DNA from: Paulinella micropora
Lineage: Eukaryota > Cercozoa > Imbricatea > Euglyphida > Paulinellidae
Direction: 5' to 3'
Assembly: GCA_019918135.1 (NCBI GenBank)
Contig: WBZZ01005256.1
Span: 1 to 58,704 of the forward strand
Length of the DNA: 58,704 bases
The notes beneath the pieces are model-generated. The model saw only the letters and a program-made list of their open reading frames with translations, ran no database searches and was not told where the DNA came from. Positions 1-9,177 of this stretch are shown piece after piece. Numbering within the stretch: position 1 is the first letter of the stretch; every line of letters starts with the position of its first letter. The translations under genes were made by a program, and so were the position numbers.

Positions 1-335
1 AGGCAGGGGGGGGGGGTCCAGAACTGGGGGAGCACCATCCTCCGGGGCGGGGGCACCCCGTGCACTTGCTTCGACCAGAGATGGATCCGTGTCTGGCATC
101 GGGCGGGGGAGAGCACCTTCCTCGCCGATGATGAAAACTTTGCGATCTGGCGCTATGCCTTCTTCGTTGTCTGTGCGTTCCAGGCATCGTCGGATCCATT
201 GTCTGCATTTGGAATGCCGCGGATCGAGCAGGGTTCTAAGGGCCAATGAATGGAAAGAGGACCTAGAAAGCATGTAGTGGCTGATGCTCCCCGTGACCTA
301 GAAAGCATGAGGTGGCGCCCTTGGTAATCACTGTG
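1..335 (-). other. LINE 3' non-coding end
   Basis: Downstream of the ORF2 stop near 336 the minus strand carries no convincing coding frame. A short direct repeat (cctagaaagcatg) occurs at about 263 and 296. A G-run lies at 7-16. The true 3' end and any target-site duplication lie outside the window. Confidence 0.4.
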
Positions 336-998
336 CTAATTCTGGCCGGAGAGGGCCAGACCTCCAGCTGACACTTGAGTATAATGGCAACCTCGTCGAA
401 CCTCCCTTCCCGAGAGACCACCGTTGGGATGGAGGAAACGGTTGGTGATAGCCTGGAGAGGTCTGCGAATCTCAGACCGGATCCCCCAAGTCAGGCCGAA
501 CCGGGGCGCCGCCTTTACTTTGTTTGCATCCTCCGAGCATCGTTGACGCAGCTTCCAAAAGTTGTAGGAGGCCCAATTCTTTTTAGCTAAGGCGATGGCC
601 TGGTCCACTGTACCTGGTGCTACCGTCTTCTTGGTGAGCGAGTTGGTAACTGAGATGACAACTGGAATCTCTAGTGCATTCCATTCGTAGCGGTCTGGGG
701 GAACGTCATAAGCTTCCTTGAACTGAGCGAGCCTATTTTCTGCATCGGTCTGCTGCTGTCTCCCTTCAGGCCATGACGAGTCGCTGACATGCCCTGGAGG
801 AATGCGGGGGTTAACGCCTATCTCAAGTGCTCTGCAGGCTCGAATCCAGTGGAGCACCATGAGTCCCTCACGATGGTCCTCCTTTAATATGGAGATACCC
901 TTGCCATCCCAGGAAAGGTTGGTCAGGTGGGTCTGGAAGCTTGGGGCACTGTTTATTGATGTCCTCTGGCAAGGGGGGATTATCTCGGAGAGCCCCAC
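336..998 (-). pseudogene. LINE ORF2 C-terminal region
   Basis: This is the last coding segment of the LINE, used from about 940 where the frame of 868-1299 hands over. The motif LSWDGKGISILKEDHREG continues the protein and the frame ends GLALSGQN at a stop. I recognise no catalytic motif; it corresponds to the region after the RT thumb. Its reality rests on directly following the RT frames and on sensible composition. Confidence 0.5.
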
Positions 999-1299
999 GG
1001 TTCACAGCGTTTACGTAGCGCAAGTAGAAGGCTGGGACGATGCAGTCCGTGGGGGGCTCAACCCCGTGGAAGACAGAGTCCATGCGCCAAATGTCCGGTG
1101 GATGAATCGGTGGATACGCTGGTGGTGGGCGGGATCCACCGTCCCCGGCCCACCGAAAAGGAAAGAGCGGGCGACTCGGCTGGTGGGATCGCGTAATGTT
1201 GGAAGACTTTCGGCGAGTCCGGAAGGGAAGCCGCTGAGGACAAAGCGCTCTCTCCTTGGGGAAGTAATAGTCCCATGCTAGGCGTAAGTGAGCATCCAC
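868..1299 (-). pseudogene. LINE ORF2 segment after RT
   Basis: A proline- and arginine-rich stretch links the RT thumb region (frame 1278-1616) to the C-terminal frame (336-998). The frame changes near 1290 and again near 940, so the original protein is broken by two shifts here. No known domain is visible. The overlapping minus-strand frame at 1058-1495 looks like a shadow. Confidence 0.4.
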
Positions 1300-1616
1300 C
1301 GCATATTGGACATATGGATCGGTCGATAGGAGGCATTTGATGAAGACCGTGAACGTTCGTAGGGAGTAGCGAGTGGAAAACAGATGGAGACCGAAACCCC
1401 CACCCGTCCCAATTGGGCGTAGAGTACCAAGTTCGGAATCTCCTGATGAGATAATTGGAGGGTCTCCCTGATGTGATCCCGGAAGGCTGTGTCAAGGTCC
1501 CGGAGCAACTTTTGGGGAAAGGGGGTCCAGCCGAAGGAAAAATCGAGGATGCTGGTGAGGAGATTGGTGAGAGCTATCCTTTTCCGTGCAGGCGATAGGT
1601 TGAGGCTGTGAATCAT
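1278..1616 (-). pseudogene. LINE RT thumb and connection region
   Basis: The segment ending NMRWMLTYA resembles the region that follows the LINE RT palm, where motifs like IPxLVLYAxLG are common; IPNLVLYAQLG is visible here. It follows the RT palm frame (1616-2860) with one frameshift near 1616. It has no catalytic residues of its own and is expected to be part of the same polyprotein. Confidence 0.55.
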
Positions 1617-2860
1617 CAGGGCTGTGGCAACGAACCTCGAGATCGCGTATTGTTGCTCCCGTCAGAGTGGAGGCCCAGAGAACGAAAGACTTCAGTAGCC
1701 GAGCGGTTTCGAATTGTAGTAGGACCACGTGAAGGGTCGTGCCCAGGTGCAGTGAGGGTAATCGGGACCGCGTAGACACCTTTTCCAACTTCACTGACCA
1801 GGCAGATGACAGAGCATTTCTCCGCCGCGCAAATCTGACGTGCTGCCCGTAGCTGCGTGCAAAGGAGGGAGAAGCCTTTCTGTGCCTCGGGAATGAATAA
1901 CTCAGGGGGGCCGTCGCCACCGATGGCAGCCCACTTATCATCAGCAAACTTGTGATCCGCAGTCATAGGGGGGCGCAGGGGGTATACGGAGGTGTGCTGA
2001 GACCGATCGCTGTCCGTCCCGTCGTAGAAACGATAACCTTCTGACATGAATTGTTGGGCGGGACACAGGCGGGTGAAGTATTCGTCTAGTACCCCATATG
2101 TACCCGGGCTTAGCGAGCCACCTTGAGGGATACCCCGGGTGCGTTGAATTTCTTCGGACAGAATGATGGGCTTCCCCGTAGAGTCCGGCACCTTCAGTTT
2201 GAGGTGGGAGTCCTTGAACCGATGGCGGAGGAACCCAAACAATTCGGGAAATTCGTCCTCCTTCGCAACCACATGGGAGTATGCTTCGCAGATATATGTG
2301 AGCTCCGCACGGTCGAACGCCTTGCGTATGTCGGTGGAAAAGATAATCAAAGTCTTTTTCCTGCCCGTTATTTTGGGGGCCGCTCGTAGATAAGCCAGCA
2401 TCAACCGTAACACCATGTTCCATTCATCGCATCCGCTCACTGTCGTTGTGTTGGCCTTGGAGGTCTTTCGGATGCATCCTGTATGGAGTTTGAAGGACTC
2501 TACCCGGTACGTGACAAGTTTTTCGTACAGATTAAGGATTGCGTTGGATACTGTAATCCCACGCCAATCGGTCACGTTGGCGCCTGTCCCCGTACCTTTC
2601 CAAATCTGGCTGAGTAATCCCGGCTTCCAATCTTTCGGCATTCGTCGCTCATTCCAGCAATTCGTGAAGAAAGCTCCCAAATCGATCTTCGCGTCCTGCA
2701 AAAGGAATTTGAAGATGTCAGGGGGGATCCCATCTTCCCCTGGGGCAGAACCCTTCTTTGCCTGGATGGCATGCTCCAGCTCTCCCAGGGAGAACGGTCG
2801 CCGTGCCAGATCGAGGGATTGCTCCCGGGAAAGGGGTGGGGGGAGACACTTGTAGATTGT
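1616..2860 (-). pseudogene. LINE reverse transcriptase domain
   Basis: The frame opens upstream of the first ATG with the LINE RT entry motif KKGSAPGEDGIPPDIFKF (about 2710-2760). It continues with WKPGLLSQIWKG, the catalytic FSTDIRKAFDRA, RGIPQGGSLSP and the FADD box (HKFADDKWAAIG). All palm motifs and the three catalytic aspartates are present. It would copy the LINE RNA at a nicked chromosomal target. It joins the RNase H frame upstream through one frameshift near 2880. I am confident it is a LINE-type RT; the exact clade is undetermined. Confidence 0.88.
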
Positions 2861-2869
2861 GACAAATTG

Positions 2870-3714
2870 CTTGACACGGTCCCGGGAATACGGGATTCCT
2901 TGAAAGGCTCAATAAGGTAGGGACGGCCGTTGGAATCGCGGGGCGGGTTCATACGAAGCTTCTCCCAATCCCTAATCTTCTTTAGACAATTCGCCCGCCG
3001 CAGGACAGCCCATTTGGCGAGGCGGTCTGCACACTCGTTAAGTCGGAACGCCCACTCGAAGCTTTGCTCTTGATGAGACTTCACCCAGTGGAAGGAAATC
3101 GGGGCCGTCTCCATGTGGAAGCGAAAAATAGCGTCCCAGATGGGTGGCTTCGAGCGCTTTTTGAACAGCTCATGGGCCTCTCCTTCCAGGTTCGCGTCAG
3201 TGAGGGCCCGGTAGTCCGTGAATACATGTACACGTCGAGGCTTCCATTCCATCTCTTTGATGAATTGAAGACCACCGGCCATCGCTGCCAGTACTTCCTG
3301 TTCCCCACTAGTGGCTGGGTTATCTGCGTTCCCATAGATGGCGATAATCTCATTACTGTAAAAGAGGAAGGCTCCAAAGCCAGCCGCGTTTCCAAGTTCG
3401 GGAAAGCAAGATCCATCGGGGACGATGATAGCGTCATATGGAGACAGAGTTTCCGGGGAAAGCTCCTCGGGCCGATCAAGCCGCGGGGCCAGGCGAGACA
3501 CAGGGAAACGCTCCTGAAATTCGGCAGGGAGAGAGCTGAGCCGCAAAGCGAAGGCGTTGGATTGAAGTCTGATGATAAGCCCCCGGGTGTCGGCCCCAGC
3601 AGGCAGGTGAATCCCCAGGTATTCCCAGGCCTCTGCTTCCAGGAATTCCATGAGTTTGGGGACTAGGTCGACGGGTGGAGCTACATAGTCGTCTTGAAAG
3701 GGGAGGTTGGCCAC
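2870..3714 (-). pseudogene. RNase H domain upstream of LINE RT
   Basis: Residues about 92-230 of this frame form an RNase H fold. Visible are D100 (VPDGS), E138 in GEQEVLAAMAG, D167 (VFTDYRA), H204 (WVKSH) and D220 (NECADRLAK), a complete catalytic set. It would degrade RNA in RNA:DNA hybrids. The open frame runs on to 2572, but beyond about 2880 the translation is out of frame with the RT. The domain therefore sits N-terminal to RT, whereas LINE RNase H domains I know of lie C-terminal. The residues before 92 are unassigned linker. Confidence 0.85.
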
Positions 3715-3822
3715 CGTCCACCGCTTGCGCTCCTCGGAATTACGGTTTGGCCTCCGTTCGCTGTCATCGTCAGGCGGGAACTGGTCACTGTGTACTGGCG
3801 AAGAGTTGGTGCCGTGCAGGCG

Positions 3823-4281
3823 TCAAGGAGGGAGCGCGTCCGCATGACTCTCCCTGTAACGCAGCCTCGGCGGTGGACTGGATATGAGATTCCGTCTATG
3901 GTGGAGGAGAGGATCAGTCTCCGCGGTCCCTCGGAATTTCAGGGCCGTGAACTTCCCCCTGTCGATCTTCTCCCCCGGCCTGAGGATCGGCGCTCGGAAC
4001 CTATCGCTCTCCAGCAGGAGCTCTCGTTGGTTGTATTTGGCCTCCTCTGGTGGGACCCAGATGGTAGCTCCAGGCCCCAACACTTGGTGAAGCAGGCGCT
4101 CCTCATCCGCCAACCTGGAGACGCGGGTGCGGTAGAGGTCAGCATAGTGCTCCCGGAGAGCCTCCGGAGGGGGAGTCTCCATGGCCGAATCCGACTGGAC
4201 GTGGAGGAGGAACTTGTGCTGGTTCCGGTCAGGCTTGGTTTTGGAGGAGCCTATTCGGCCGCTTGGACTCCCGTTTGGCAC
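3823..4281 (-). pseudogene. LINE ORF2 linker before RNase H
   Basis: A charged segment with motifs HYADLYRTRVSRLADEERLL and GPGATIWVPPEEAKYNQREL. No catalytic motif is seen. It lies between the endonuclease remnant and the RNase H domain in coding order and differs in frame from both. The lack of hallmark residues means I can only say it is probable inter-domain sequence of the same ORF2. Confidence 0.45.
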
Positions 4282-4723
4282 GTTTGACTTCCTCGAGACG
4301 AAAGTTGATCTTGCGTCTGGCCTTGGCTAGGACTTTCAGCGCGTCAGGGAGCAGAGAAGATAAGTCTAGCGGGTCAGCCGACCTTGGCTCTTCCAGGATG
4401 TGCCCGACCAGCTCCCCTTCCATTCGCAACGTATGGCAAATATTTAACCATAGCCTGGTCAGGTGGGAACCTGGATCTCGCGGGATCCGTCTCTGAAGGG
4501 CTCTCGTGATGGACTGAAGGGCAGTTACCATGCGGGGAACCTTCCTAACCTTCCGCCTAAACTTGGGAGGTCGTGGATGCCCCCTACGGAGCGGTGACGG
4601 AAGCGGCTGAGCGATCTGGTTAGCATTGTGGCGGGGCAGGAACAGGGGCAGCAGGAAGAGCAGCTTCACTAACTTGTGGTCCGGCAGATCATACTGCTTG
4701 AAGCGTAGCGTTGCTATCATAGG
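4229..4723 (-). pseudogene. LINE endonuclease C-terminal remnant
   Basis: The frame contains FKQYDLPDHKLVKLLFLLP, matching the end of an AP-like endonuclease where an SDH motif carries a catalytic histidine. A basic stretch (RRKVRKVPRM) and WLNICHTL follow, typical of the region between endonuclease and RT. Everything upstream of the DH motif is missing. From about 4724 rightwards the open frame reads protease sequence of element B, so the apparent start at 4765 is a chimera. Confidence 0.55.
4691..4723. repeat. 33-bp direct repeat, left copy
   Basis: Thirty-three bases here are repeated exactly, in the same orientation, at 15203-15235. On the minus strand this copy is in frame with the LINE endonuclease remnant. 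It abuts the end of the element B fragment. It is far longer than the 5-bp duplications made by the copia elements here. Confidence 0.85.
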
Positions 4724-5057
4724 ATCATATCTTTCGTTGACTTTCAGGTTCATCATATTCGTCATCCCATCTATATATCATACTTTTAGTTAACCTCCCT
4801 CTTACTAGTATATCACTCTCGTTAATGTGGATGGGGTGTTTGAGTATTACTCGCTGTCCGTTTTGGTGGATGACTGATCTTTTGTGTTTGTGGTCCATCT
4901 GTTCTGTAGAGACTATGCTAACTGGCAAGGTAGTGTCGAGTAATGTCTTCTTTTCTACTGCTCTAGGCCTTCCTTTTCCATCTATGACTGTCAGCCTAGC
5001 TCTTCCTGACTTACTCAACTCCCTCTCTCCATTACCTGTCAGTAGCTCTACCGGATC
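4724..5057 (-). pseudogene. Element B protease, C-terminal part
   Basis: The frame reads PVELLTGNGE, then SIVSTEQMDHKHKRSVIHQN and the end motif MIYRWDDEYDEP. These align with the protease of element G (LITGNGE, HRSVIHQNGQ, MLYRWDTEYDEP). It is the downstream half of an aspartic protease whose DSG active site lies across element A, at about 11617. A frameshift near 4745 follows, and the sequence then meets the LINE. Confidence 0.75.
5053..5057. repeat. Target-site duplication of element A, left
   Basis: GGATC here pairs with GGGTC at 11558-11562, four of five bases identical. It is the position at which element B's protease frame is restored when element A is removed. Confidence 0.65.
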
Positions 5058-5345
5058 ATATGTAATATTAAACTCCGGCAGACGGTCTAGTTGGCAGAGG
5101 CCGGGTTAGAGCCGGTTCACTTTGGTAGTTGATGGTTGAGCAGATTGTGAGAATTTATTTAGGCAGATTGCCGCCAATAAAAGAGCGGTAAACTCAGGCA
5201 CATGGCCTGCTGATAAAAGCAATTGTCGTATTACGTCCTAACATAATTAGTCAGTGTCATTGATTCAGATCAGTCCTATCAATATATATATATAATTAAA
5301 GTAACTGCCGTCAGAAATTACTAACAACTATATTTTGTTGTAATG
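5058..5345 (-). repeat. 3' LTR of element A
   Basis: 288-bp direct repeat of 11270-11557. On the coding strand it starts CATTACAAC and ends TACATAT, against TACGTAG in the other copy. It does not show the usual TG...CA ends. Confidence 0.9.
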
Positions 5346-5352
5346 CTTCCCC
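5346..5352 (-). other. Polypurine tract of element A
   Basis: GGGGAAG on the coding strand directly precedes the 3' LTR, the position of a plus-strand priming tract. Nearly the same heptamer occupies this place in B, D, E, F and H. Confidence 0.7.
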
Positions 5353-5448
5353 TAATTTCAGAGGTAGTTCAAATGCTAAGGACTTGTCCTAGTTGCTTCC
5401 TTTCTATGTCTGACTGACACTGACTGAGTTGCAACGTGTCAACTCTGT

Positions 5449-7734
5449 CTACTTAGTAGTATGTCCAGAGAGCATGTCTGCTCCCTTTTTGAATAGCAAT
5501 GGGCTGGTAATGACTTTAGATAGTATGTCAGCCCGATTGTCCGCTGACGGTACCCATTCCATACTTACCTCCCCCTTCCTTATCGCCTCAGTTACATGGT
5601 AGTGGCGCAGCGCGATGTGCCGCATCCGCTTTCCAAATATCGAATTCGGTGCTGAGCATACCGTGGCTTGGTTGTCCACGTTCAGTCTTGGCTTTGCCAT
5701 CAGATCCCTCTTCAGCAGGTTGGCGTCGGACCACGGCAGCGATTTTATCAAATTGAGCATTGCTTCCATGTCATGCAAGACTTCCGAGGCTGCATATGTT
5801 TCGCTCTCCTGGGTTACAGTTGCCAGATGCTTCTGGGTCGAAGACCGCACCATGATCGGGCCACCAGCCAAAAACACCACTCCCCCCGTCCGCGAGTACA
5901 TCCGGCTTCCGTTCCCAAGTGACGAGTCGGAGTCCGCCACCAAGGTTCTGTTACCATTCGCCGAAAACCTCACACCACGATTCTTTACATACAGGAAGTA
6001 CCGCAGCAGTTGTTCAGCCGCGCAGTAATCAAACTTCTCCCTGTTTGATTGGTGTTCCGCAATGACACTGACAGGCAGGACCGACTCAGGCACACTTGCC
6101 TTCAAGTAGATGTAGCTCCCCGCTATCTCTTGTGGGGAGTACTCCGTCATGACCGGTTGCATCTTTGATCCCAACGGCAGCCATGGCGTCTTGGCTGGCA
6201 TCCATGGCCTCCCGTCACTCCTCTTGATCCTGGTCGCCAACGTTGCAGTGTATTCCCGCTGGTACAAAGTGAGTGTAGATACACCCCCCTCCCTCGTTGC
6301 CTCGAATTCCAGCGACAAGAATTGCTTAATGGGCCCAAGGTCCTTCACGTTTCCCCACTCCCGCTGTAGCTTACCCACGTACTCCCGCCGGCTGCTTTCC
6401 GACGCTGCCGCATGCATGTTATCGTCAACGTGGTATGTAAGTACCTCCGTTTTCCCCGTCTCCTCGTCCACCCTGCCGAACAGTACAGGGTCAACAACGC
6501 TTTGTTGGAAACCCATCTTCTTTTGTGTCGGAACGACACGGTCGTTCCAGTAAATATGACCAGATGGTTTGAGACCGTTGACTCCCCCCATCGCTTCCCA
6601 CACTATGTTCGGGGGTGTGTACCCCTCCGGAGGCTTCAACCACACCAGGACATGGAACTTCACTTGCGGAAATGCACTCTCCTCGTCCATGCCATACACC
6701 TCCAATCCCTGTACCACCGACAGCGCACACGTCAGCCACACGACCTCCACCCTACAAGTCGGCAAGTCCACCTTGTCATACTGCCACGCCGGTTGTCGGA
6801 ACCCCAGCCCAGCAATACGAGACTTCGTATCGACCACCGGTCCGTCCATCGTCGCCCTCTTCTCGAAGTCCACGAACCTAGTAGGCACCAGCGGATGCCC
6901 CACCGGCTTCTCGGACACATGACGCTCGACGATAGCCCCCAGACGGAGGTGTTTGTCGATGTCGGCAAACCTGGAGTCGTTAAATAAACCCGACTTTGTC
7001 GCCTGGCGATAAGGAACCGGCACCGTCACCAGATATGCACCGGATCTAAAGTTGCCCGGCTTCGTCTTCGTTCTACTCCTCGCCCCAACGACTATGTTGG
7101 AGACGTCGATGGCATTGCCCGTCCACTCGACAGGCACACCTCTTGCATCCCTCTTGACGTTCTCATCCCCCACAGGACCACTCGAAGGCTCTGCTTCTCC
7201 ATTCGGTGCTGCCTCCTCAGCTGAACCCCTTGCCCCCCTCTTGTCCCCACCAACGTCCCCAGACACCCCTTCGTCGTAGACTGCCAGCTCGACAAGTCCC
7301 GAGTCGTCAGTTGAAACGGGCTGTAACCCCTCCAAGAACACTTCCCCAACGGCGTCCCGGGCTGCTACGTCTGCCACTTCCTCCGTCACTTCATTCTCTT
7401 CCCAACCGTTACCGCCAGTCAGCGAGTCCAACACCTTTCGCTCACTGTCGGTGAAAAATTTTCCGGGTAAACCGTCATTTTTGTCGACACTTTTTCCCAC
7501 TTGGTGTGCCATTTGGAAAGCATGCTGGAGTGATGACGCCATCTTGCCCCCTGGGTAAAGCGTAGGCCAGCCATGCACTTCAGGGTCCCTCACCACCATG
7601 TCCACAGTTGTAACCAGCTTGCTTTCGTAGAAACTCCATACCTTGTAGGCGGATTCTTCCACATGGACTCCCATGAAGACCCCTGGTACCCCTTTCTCTT
7701 GCCCCTTCTTTCCACCCTTGTAACACAGAGACAT
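5449..7734 (-). CDS. Element A integrase tail, RT and RNase H
   Basis: This 761-residue frame is the longest intact coding piece in the window. The first 100 residues hold the copia integrase C-terminal region (GVFMGVHVEESAYKVWSFYE). An acidic, glycine-rich linker runs to about 200. The RT follows: catalytic D350 (MDEESAFP), then D437-D438 in TYHVDD. RNase H has D601 (VADSDSSLGN), E643 or E645 (TQESETYAASE) and D687 (VDNQATV), and the frame ends soon after. It would make element cDNA inside virus-like particles. It overlaps the integrase frame (7590-8459) and was probably one polyprotein with it. The annotated start is simply the first ATG of the open frame. Confidence 0.93.
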   Translation of the reverse strand: MSLCYKGGKKGQEKGVPGVFMGVHVEESAYKVWSFYESKLVTTVDMVVRDPEVHGWPTLYPGGKMASSLQHAFQMAHQVGKSVDKNDGLPGKFFTDSERKVLDSLTGGNGWEENEVTEEVADVAARDAVGEVFLEGLQPVSTDDSGLVELAVYDEGVSGDVGGDKRGARGSAEEAAPNGEAEPSSGPVGDENVKRDARGVPVEWTGNAIDVSNIVVGARSRTKTKPGNFRSGAYLVTVPVPYRQATKSGLFNDSRFADIDKHLRLGAIVERHVSEKPVGHPLVPTRFVDFEKRATMDGPVVDTKSRIAGLGFRQPAWQYDKVDLPTCRVEVVWLTCALSVVQGLEVYGMDEESAFPQVKFHVLVWLKPPEGYTPPNIVWEAMGGVNGLKPSGHIYWNDRVVPTQKKMGFQQSVVDPVLFGRVDEETGKTEVLTYHVDDNMHAAASESSRREYVGKLQREWGNVKDLGPIKQFLSLEFEATREGGVSTLTLYQREYTATLATRIKRSDGRPWMPAKTPWLPLGSKMQPVMTEYSPQEIAGSYIYLKASVPESVLPVSVIAEHQSNREKFDYCAAEQLLRYFLYVKNRGVRFSANGNRTLVADSDSSLGNGSRMYSRTGGVVFLAGGPIMVRSSTQKHLATVTQESETYAASEVLHDMEAMLNLIKSLPWSDANLLKRDLMAKPRLNVDNQATVCSAPNSIFGKRMRHIALRHYHVTEAIRKGEVSMEWVPSADNRADILSKVITSPLLFKKGADMLSGHTTK

Positions 7735-8459
7735 CCGAAGGGCTTCAAGACTGAGAAAGGCGGTGCAGGTCTATTATATATCATCTCGTGCCTTGTGGCC
7801 ATCGCCTCTGCACGTCCCTGCATGTTGATCAGAAACACAGCGTAGTCCACCGCCAATGGTAGGAAGTACACAGGTACACTTCTTGCCGTCAGCAACGTAG
7901 CTGCCAGTGAAAAAACGATGTGAATCCCCGCTTCCGCATACGCGTCTTTATTCGGGTCCGCTCTCACTGGCAGCCGTTGCTCCACACCTTTGCTGGTTAG
8001 GAATTCTTTCACTGCTTTCGAGACCCACTCTTTGTCAGTCCTAAACTGTTTCACCTTATGACCTGTTTGGGTTTCAGACCAAGCCAGCACGTCTTTGAGC
8101 TGTTGCAGTGCGAACTTAGATGCACGAGTAGCATTCCATTTTCCTCTAATGTAACCAGACACATTTTCCACAAAGAGCAGGTAGTATTGCACTCCTCCGT
8201 CGAGAGGGAATGAGATCCGACCGGTGCCATCTGCACTCCAGTCTTGCCCCACCCTTGCACAGATAGTCAGCGAAGCTCCCTCGAACGTCGAATGCTTTCT
8301 CACCTTAGTCGTAGCACACCCGAGGCAGCCACATTTCACCACTCCCCCTTTCCCTTTCGGCACCCAGTTATTCTGTCGCATGAATTGCCTTGCCATCGTC
8401 TCCCCAAAGTGGAAGACATCGTTGAGCTCTTGCATCTCCACAGTAGTAGTAGGCTTCAT
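7590..8459 (-). CDS. Element A integrase (DDE core)
   Basis: The zinc-binding pre-integrase region shows FHFGETMARQF and CGCLGC near residues 16-48. The catalytic triad is D77 (SADGTG), D142 (FRTDKEW) and E176 (DAYAEAGIH), with 34 residues' spacing between the last two as expected for a D,D-35-E enzyme. It would insert the cDNA and generate the 5-bp target duplication seen at the element's ends. The frame overlaps the protease upstream and the RT frame downstream; the overlaps mark frameshifts in a former single polyprotein. The last 60 or so residues of the open frame are probably out of frame. Confidence 0.88.
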   Translation of the reverse strand: MKPTTTVEMQELNDVFHFGETMARQFMRQNNWVPKGKGGVVKCGCLGCATTKVRKHSTFEGASLTICARVGQDWSADGTGRISFPLDGGVQYYLLFVENVSGYIRGKWNATRASKFALQQLKDVLAWSETQTGHKVKQFRTDKEWVSKAVKEFLTSKGVEQRLPVRADPNKDAYAEAGIHIVFSLAATLLTARSVPVYFLPLAVDYAVFLINMQGRAEAMATRHEMIYNRPAPPFSVLKPFGCLCVTRVERRGKRKGYQGSSWESMWKNPPTRYGVSTKASWLQLWTWW

Positions 8460-9177
8460 GCTCGTCGCCCAAAAGGCTGCGTTGCATCCTGGGAACGGGG
8501 AGCACTCCTTCTTCTCTTTTCTCCATCCCGGTGGGGTTCACAGTTGTAAATTTATATTGACAGGTTTCTGGGTCGAAAATACCAATCAGTACTTTGTCCC
8601 CCGGGCCTACATCTATTCGCCGTTTCGTGACGAAGAATTCGGTGCCCTGCATCACAATTGCATACCCAGCGCGTTGCAGTCGCCCCGATGAGAATAGCGT
8701 CCGATCCAACGTCGGTAGCACGTAGGTTTCACCCATCTCCACTTCCTGGGGCACACCTTCACCGTTTATACCAGTGAATGATGTGTTCCCCTTGGCCTTT
8801 AGCACAATCAACCCAGATATCCCCCTCACCGCCATAGGGTCCTCATCGGTGACATCCATTAGCGCTTCCCTCAGAGGTACCATATGTTGTGACGACCCAC
8901 AGTCCATATATACTTCGTAGAGGTCTTGCCCTTCATCCTGCACCGTGCCGAAAGCCATATTTGCCGTAGGTCCTGCCCTGTCGATCGAAGCCCCTTGCTC
9001 TCGAGCAGGTTCATCTTCCCCAGCCGGTTGCTCGTCACCATCCTGCACCCCTCCACTATCCACTTCCATAGGTGGCGTGTTCGGCTGCTTCTTCTCTTCC
9101 TCTCCCCCACTACGAGGCACCGGGTCCCTCCTTCCATCCTTCTCTAACGTGATGACCGTTCGTTTTCTTCTTCCCAT
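8368..9177 (-). CDS. Element A aspartic protease
   Basis: The active site VYMDCGSSQHMV (D92) matches the retropepsin D-S/T-G signature with cysteine at the second position. The related element D has the same DCG. A downstream hydrophobic segment (DRTLFSSGRLQRAGYAIVM) is typical of copia proteases. The first 75 residues are an acidic linker, the end of the MYND block. It would process the gag-pol polyprotein. It overlaps the MYND frame upstream by 34 bp and the integrase frame downstream by 92 bp. Confidence 0.85.
   Translation of the reverse strand: MGRRKRTVITLEKDGRRDPVPRSGGEEEKKQPNTPPMEVDSGGVQDGDEQPAGEDEPAREQGASIDRAGPTANMAFGTVQDEGQDLYEVYMDCGSSQHMVPLREALMDVTDEDPMAVRGISGLIVLKAKGNTSFTGINGEGVPQEVEMGETYVLPTLDRTLFSSGRLQRAGYAIVMQGTEFFVTKRRIDVGPGDKVLIGIFDPETCQYKFTTVNPTGMEKREEGVLPVPRMQRSLLGDEHEAYYYCGDARAQRCLPLWGDDGKAIHATE

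Larger units (their letters stand above)
1..4723 (-). mobile_element. 5'-truncated LINE (non-LTR retrotransposon)
   Basis: A decayed LINE ORF2 reads on the minus strand from about 4723 to 336. In coding order it holds the last residues of an AP-type endonuclease (LPDHKLV, the usual SDH motif), a linker, a complete RNase H, a reverse transcriptase and a long C-terminal region. There is no LTR, and the 5' end is lost at the junction with element B near 4723. At least four frameshifts break the frame. GC content looks clearly higher than in the copia elements to the right. RNase H lying before RT is unlike the LINE families I know. Confidence 0.85.

Noticed and set aside
6147..6987. Plus-strand ORFs of 60-190 codons across the A and D RT regions
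   Set aside because: They are shadows of the RT-RNase H frames, and positionally equivalent shadows occur in both A and D because the coding sequence is conserved.
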